From Euonymus europaeus (lineage: Eukaryota; Streptophyta; Magnoliopsida; Celastrales; Celastraceae), in contig OY756957.1 of the NCBI GenBank assembly GCA_963580455.1, positions 7,445,001 to 7,509,000 on the forward strand: a stretch of DNA of 64,000 bases, in the 5' to 3' direction. Shown one piece after another: positions 61,178 through 64,000 of this stretch. The stretch's first letter is position 1. Every line of letters starts with the position of its first letter. The position numbers and the translations under genes were made by a program. The notes beneath the pieces were generated by a model. It was not told the origin of the DNA. It was given only the letters and a program-made list of their open reading frames with translations, and did no database searches.

Positions 61178-63086
61178 GGGAGATTCACCAATAAGTCCTT
61201 TAATAAAAATATGTATTTCATTCACTACCTTCAAATTTTCAATATTCCAAAATATCCTTTAAATAATTCTGAACAAAATTACCCTTATTCTAATAAATCC
61301 TTATGTTATGACATATGCTGACATCATCAGATTCTTTTTATTTTTTTCTTTAAAAAACTTAAAAATAGCTTTATCTCTCAAAAATACAAGTCATATTTTT
61401 TTTTAAAAAAAAAAAGATTCATAATCAGCATGAAAAACTCTTTCCAATGAGACCTATGATCAATATGTTTAAATGTTCATCCGTCAAATCCTCTAAATGA
61501 ACTCAGAGGATTTCTCAAAACTCACCAAACCAATCAAAAGAGTTTTCAAAATTAAGCAAAAAAATTCAGATGATTTCATAAAAATATATCAAAAAAATAT
61601 AGAATTTTGAAAATCAAACAAAAAGCAATCAAAAATTTAGAGAATTTCACAAACTTGTCTCAAGTTTATAGGATTTCGCAAAATTTATTAAAATAAATCA
61701 GAGGACTTTTGGAAATTAAGCAAAACAAATTAGAGGAAAATCATAAAAATATATAAAAAAATTATAAGAATTTTTGAAAATCAAACAAAAAATAATCCGA
61801 AACTCTAAATTTTAAACCCAAAACTATAAATCCCAAAATCATAAATACTAAATCCTAATCTCTTAAATCTCAAAATCTTAAACTTTAAACACTATAAACT
61901 CTAATCTTCTAAACCCTACACTCTTAAACTTTAAAGTAAACCTAATAACCAGAAATCCTCTGAATTTTCTAGAAATCTTTTGAATGTTAACAATTCTAGT
62001 TTTAATTTTTAACAAAAAATCTTATAAATAATTCAGAAGAATTTACAAAAATAAGAAGAAAATCATAAAATTTTACTAACTTATATTCTTAAACCCTAAA
62101 CCTTAAACCAACCCTAAACCCCAAAATCCTAAATAATGAATTATAATATCCAAAACCTCAAAACCTTATACCCTAAACTCTAAACACTAAACTCTAATAT
62201 CTTAAACCTAAAAACTCTAAATTTTATACCCTATTACCAGAAATCCTCTAAATTTTCTATAGAAAATTAGAGGATTTATCAAAATCAAACAAAAAAACAA
62301 TCAAAAATTTAGATGATCAGAGGATTTCTCAAACTTGTCAAGAATTCAGAGGATTTTACAAAACATACCATAATAATTTAGAATAGTTTTTGAAATTTTG
62401 CAAAAAAAAAAAAAGAAAAATCAGAGGATTTCTTACTCAGAATTCAGAGGATTTTCGCAAAAGTCACCAAAATGGCTAGAAATTGTTCTGCTATTTTGTT
62501 TTGTTTGAAATTTGAATTGAATTTTATTATGATATTATTCTTATAAGCTATTGACTTTGGTTGTTAGTGAACAATGTAATAAAATATTGACATTTGCATT
62601 AGATAACGTTTTGTTGATACACAAATGTTTTATTGTTGATTTCAATAATATAGTGATTTATAGATTTTAATGTATATGCACATGTTACTAAATCAAGTAA
62701 ATTTTGTGCATGTGAGTGCACTCGATTTTGGAGGGAAAAAAATTGGTTGATCGACTCTTCATTTTGATTAATCAAAAGTGAAAATATTAGTTTATCTTTA
62801 AAAACATATAGATAAAAGACATCTTTTCACCCGACTTTCTTAGATTGTATTTATATTTATTTTATAATAATTATTATTCTATAAATAAAGAGCAATCATA
62901 TATTAATAAAAATAAGGATATGTTTAAATGAGGGTAGGGTAAAATTATCATTAATTGAGATTAAAATTTAAAGTTGTCCTTATTGAGCTAAGTTTCAAAT
63001 AATTGGGGATGTATTGGACTACAAACTCTTCAAAAGGACTAAATGGAATATAAAGTTCATCTAAAGGACTTATCACCAAATAATCC
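61178..63086. mobile_element. 1.9-kb TIR element with degenerate internal repeats
   Basis: The left end (GGGAGATTCACCAATAAGTCC) and inverted right end (GGATTATTTGGTGATAAGTCC) share ATAAGTCCTTTA and further matches over about 55 bases. TCATTATTATT lies at both borders, consistent with a 9-11-bp target duplication but low in complexity. The interior has many copies of AGAGGATTT and blocks of degenerate telomere-like AAACCCTAAA variants (61,795-61,935 and 62,085-62,230). No transposase. A non-autonomous Mutator-like element is likely. Confidence 0.6.
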
Positions 63087-63171
63087 TCATTATTATTTAT
63101 TATTATTATTTTATTTTATTTTTGCATAAATGTCTTTCTTGCCCCAACTAATAATTTGATGTCATTTGTCT

Positions 63172-64000
63172 CACTACAAGAAATTCGCGAATTATCAACG
63201 AAATTTTTTGTCAGTAATTCTAAAAATTCATTAATAATATTGATTACTAATCGAAAATTTGTGTCGTTAAAACCCTTGTAGGTAATTTAAACACTAATTA
63301 AAAAACAATTGTTGGTAAATATCGACATAAATTTCATCAATAATCCGTAGGCAAAAAATGAAAAATTAAATTACATCTGTAATTTGTCGACAAAAAATTA
63401 TTATTTTTAATTCCATCGAAAAAAAATAAAAAATAAATAAAAAAATAAATGTTCACAAAAAATAATAAAAAAATTGTTGTCATCAATTTGTTAAATTTTT
63501 CATTAGTAATAAGTTAAATTTTCATACCCACTTTTGTCATATGATTTTCATAATAAAATTTAAAATAAAAATAAAAAATAATTTGTATATGTTGACTGAG
63601 TCAACGTCCACTATCGTACATTAGAATGAATTGTATTGTGTCCAGTTCTTTGGCCAGACTAGGCGCTAGTAGAACCCACTTTCCTTGAGCTTTTAAGACA
63701 TGCCTCCCTATATCCTAAATTTGGATACAGAGGTGCAGATCAGCAATTGGAGAAATCTCACTCCATTTTCGAATCTTGTTGGAGATTAACATGGATGTGG
63801 ATCCAGTCATTCAGGTGAAATCTAAAATGGGGTGCACAAAAGAGGTGCAAAAGTCCAAGTTCAACTTTGACCAGCCATAACTTTTGATGCAGGTGTTCGT
63901 TTTCTTATTTTAATTTTTTTTTTCGGAGACCGATTTTGGAGATCTTGAAGTAAATTAAGGTTCGTCTTTAGACCTTTTTGTGGCCATTTAAAAGTCCTAT
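63172..64000 (+). mobile_element. CACTA (En/Spm) transposon end, running out of the window
   Basis: CACTACAAGAAATTCG at 63,172 is the characteristic terminus of CACTA elements. It is followed by AT-rich subterminal sequence with recurring AATAAT/TCGAC/CATCAATAAT words to about 63,530. The element body should lie to the right. From about 63,600 the text changes, including GACCAGCCATAACTTTTGATG, a phrase seen in retroelements; its relation to the CACTA end is unclear. Confidence 0.65.

Noticed and set aside
61795..62230. AAACCCTAAA-like blocks as a telomere or interstitial telomere array
   Set aside because: Too degenerate, scattered and interrupted, and enclosed by TIRs of a transposon-like element.

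Overview
The window is nuclear DNA of a eudicot plant. It is AT-rich, its genes are split by GT-AG introns, and the proteins are plant families: RCD1/SRO, an R2R3-MYB, an ABCB transporter and a class A1 heat-stress factor. Plant-type transposable elements fill the gaps between genes. I cannot name the species. Exon borders were worked out by hand from frame continuity, splice dinucleotides and family alignment; transcript ends are not resolved.

Layout. 1-3698: left-edge retroelements, a decayed Ty1/copia gag with its 5' LTR on the minus strand, probably nested in a Ty3/gypsy-type LTR. 4.3-11.74 kb (+): RCD1-type WWE/PARP-like/RST regulator, CDS in six exons, with a long 5' leader. 12.7-12.94 kb (+): a frameshifted exon fragment of an ARIADNE-type RBR ubiquitin ligase. 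13-16.5 kb: repeats. 16.6-17.66 kb (-): R2R3-MYB gene. 19-21.8 kb: a MITE, a SINE with a perfect target-site duplication, a SINE-like element carrying a nine-unit array, and a recent 169-bp tandem duplication. 22.2-30.07 kb (-): twelve-exon ABCB2-type full-size ABC transporter. 32-37.4 kb: a cluster of MITEs, SINE-like sequence, a long-TIR element and a Harbinger remnant. 37.65-44.37 kb (+): RNF14-like RWD/RBR E3 ligase in seven exons, with a one-base frameshift in RING2. 44.4-48.7 kb: hAT-like MITE, copia gag-protease remnant and LINE ORF1 remnant. 49.65-52.39 kb (-): RAD1, a subunit of the 9-1-1 checkpoint clamp. 52.97-54.95 kb: Mutator-like element. 55.23-59.39 kb (+): HSFA1-type heat-stress factor whose second exon has two in-frame stops, both where Gln is expected. 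61.2-64 kb: a 1.9-kb TIR element and the end of a CACTA element.

The genes do not form a pathway cluster. RCD1, HSFA1, the RBR ligase and RAD1 all belong broadly to stress or damage responses, but nothing here shows joint regulation. Two neighbouring genes, the RBR ligase and HSFA1, have lesions in otherwise well-preserved frames, whereas RCD1, MYB, ABCB2 and RAD1 have continuous frames. The most unusual structure is the SINE-like element at 20,501-21,392, which has alternating 84/82-bp internal units and 16-bp flanking direct repeats.
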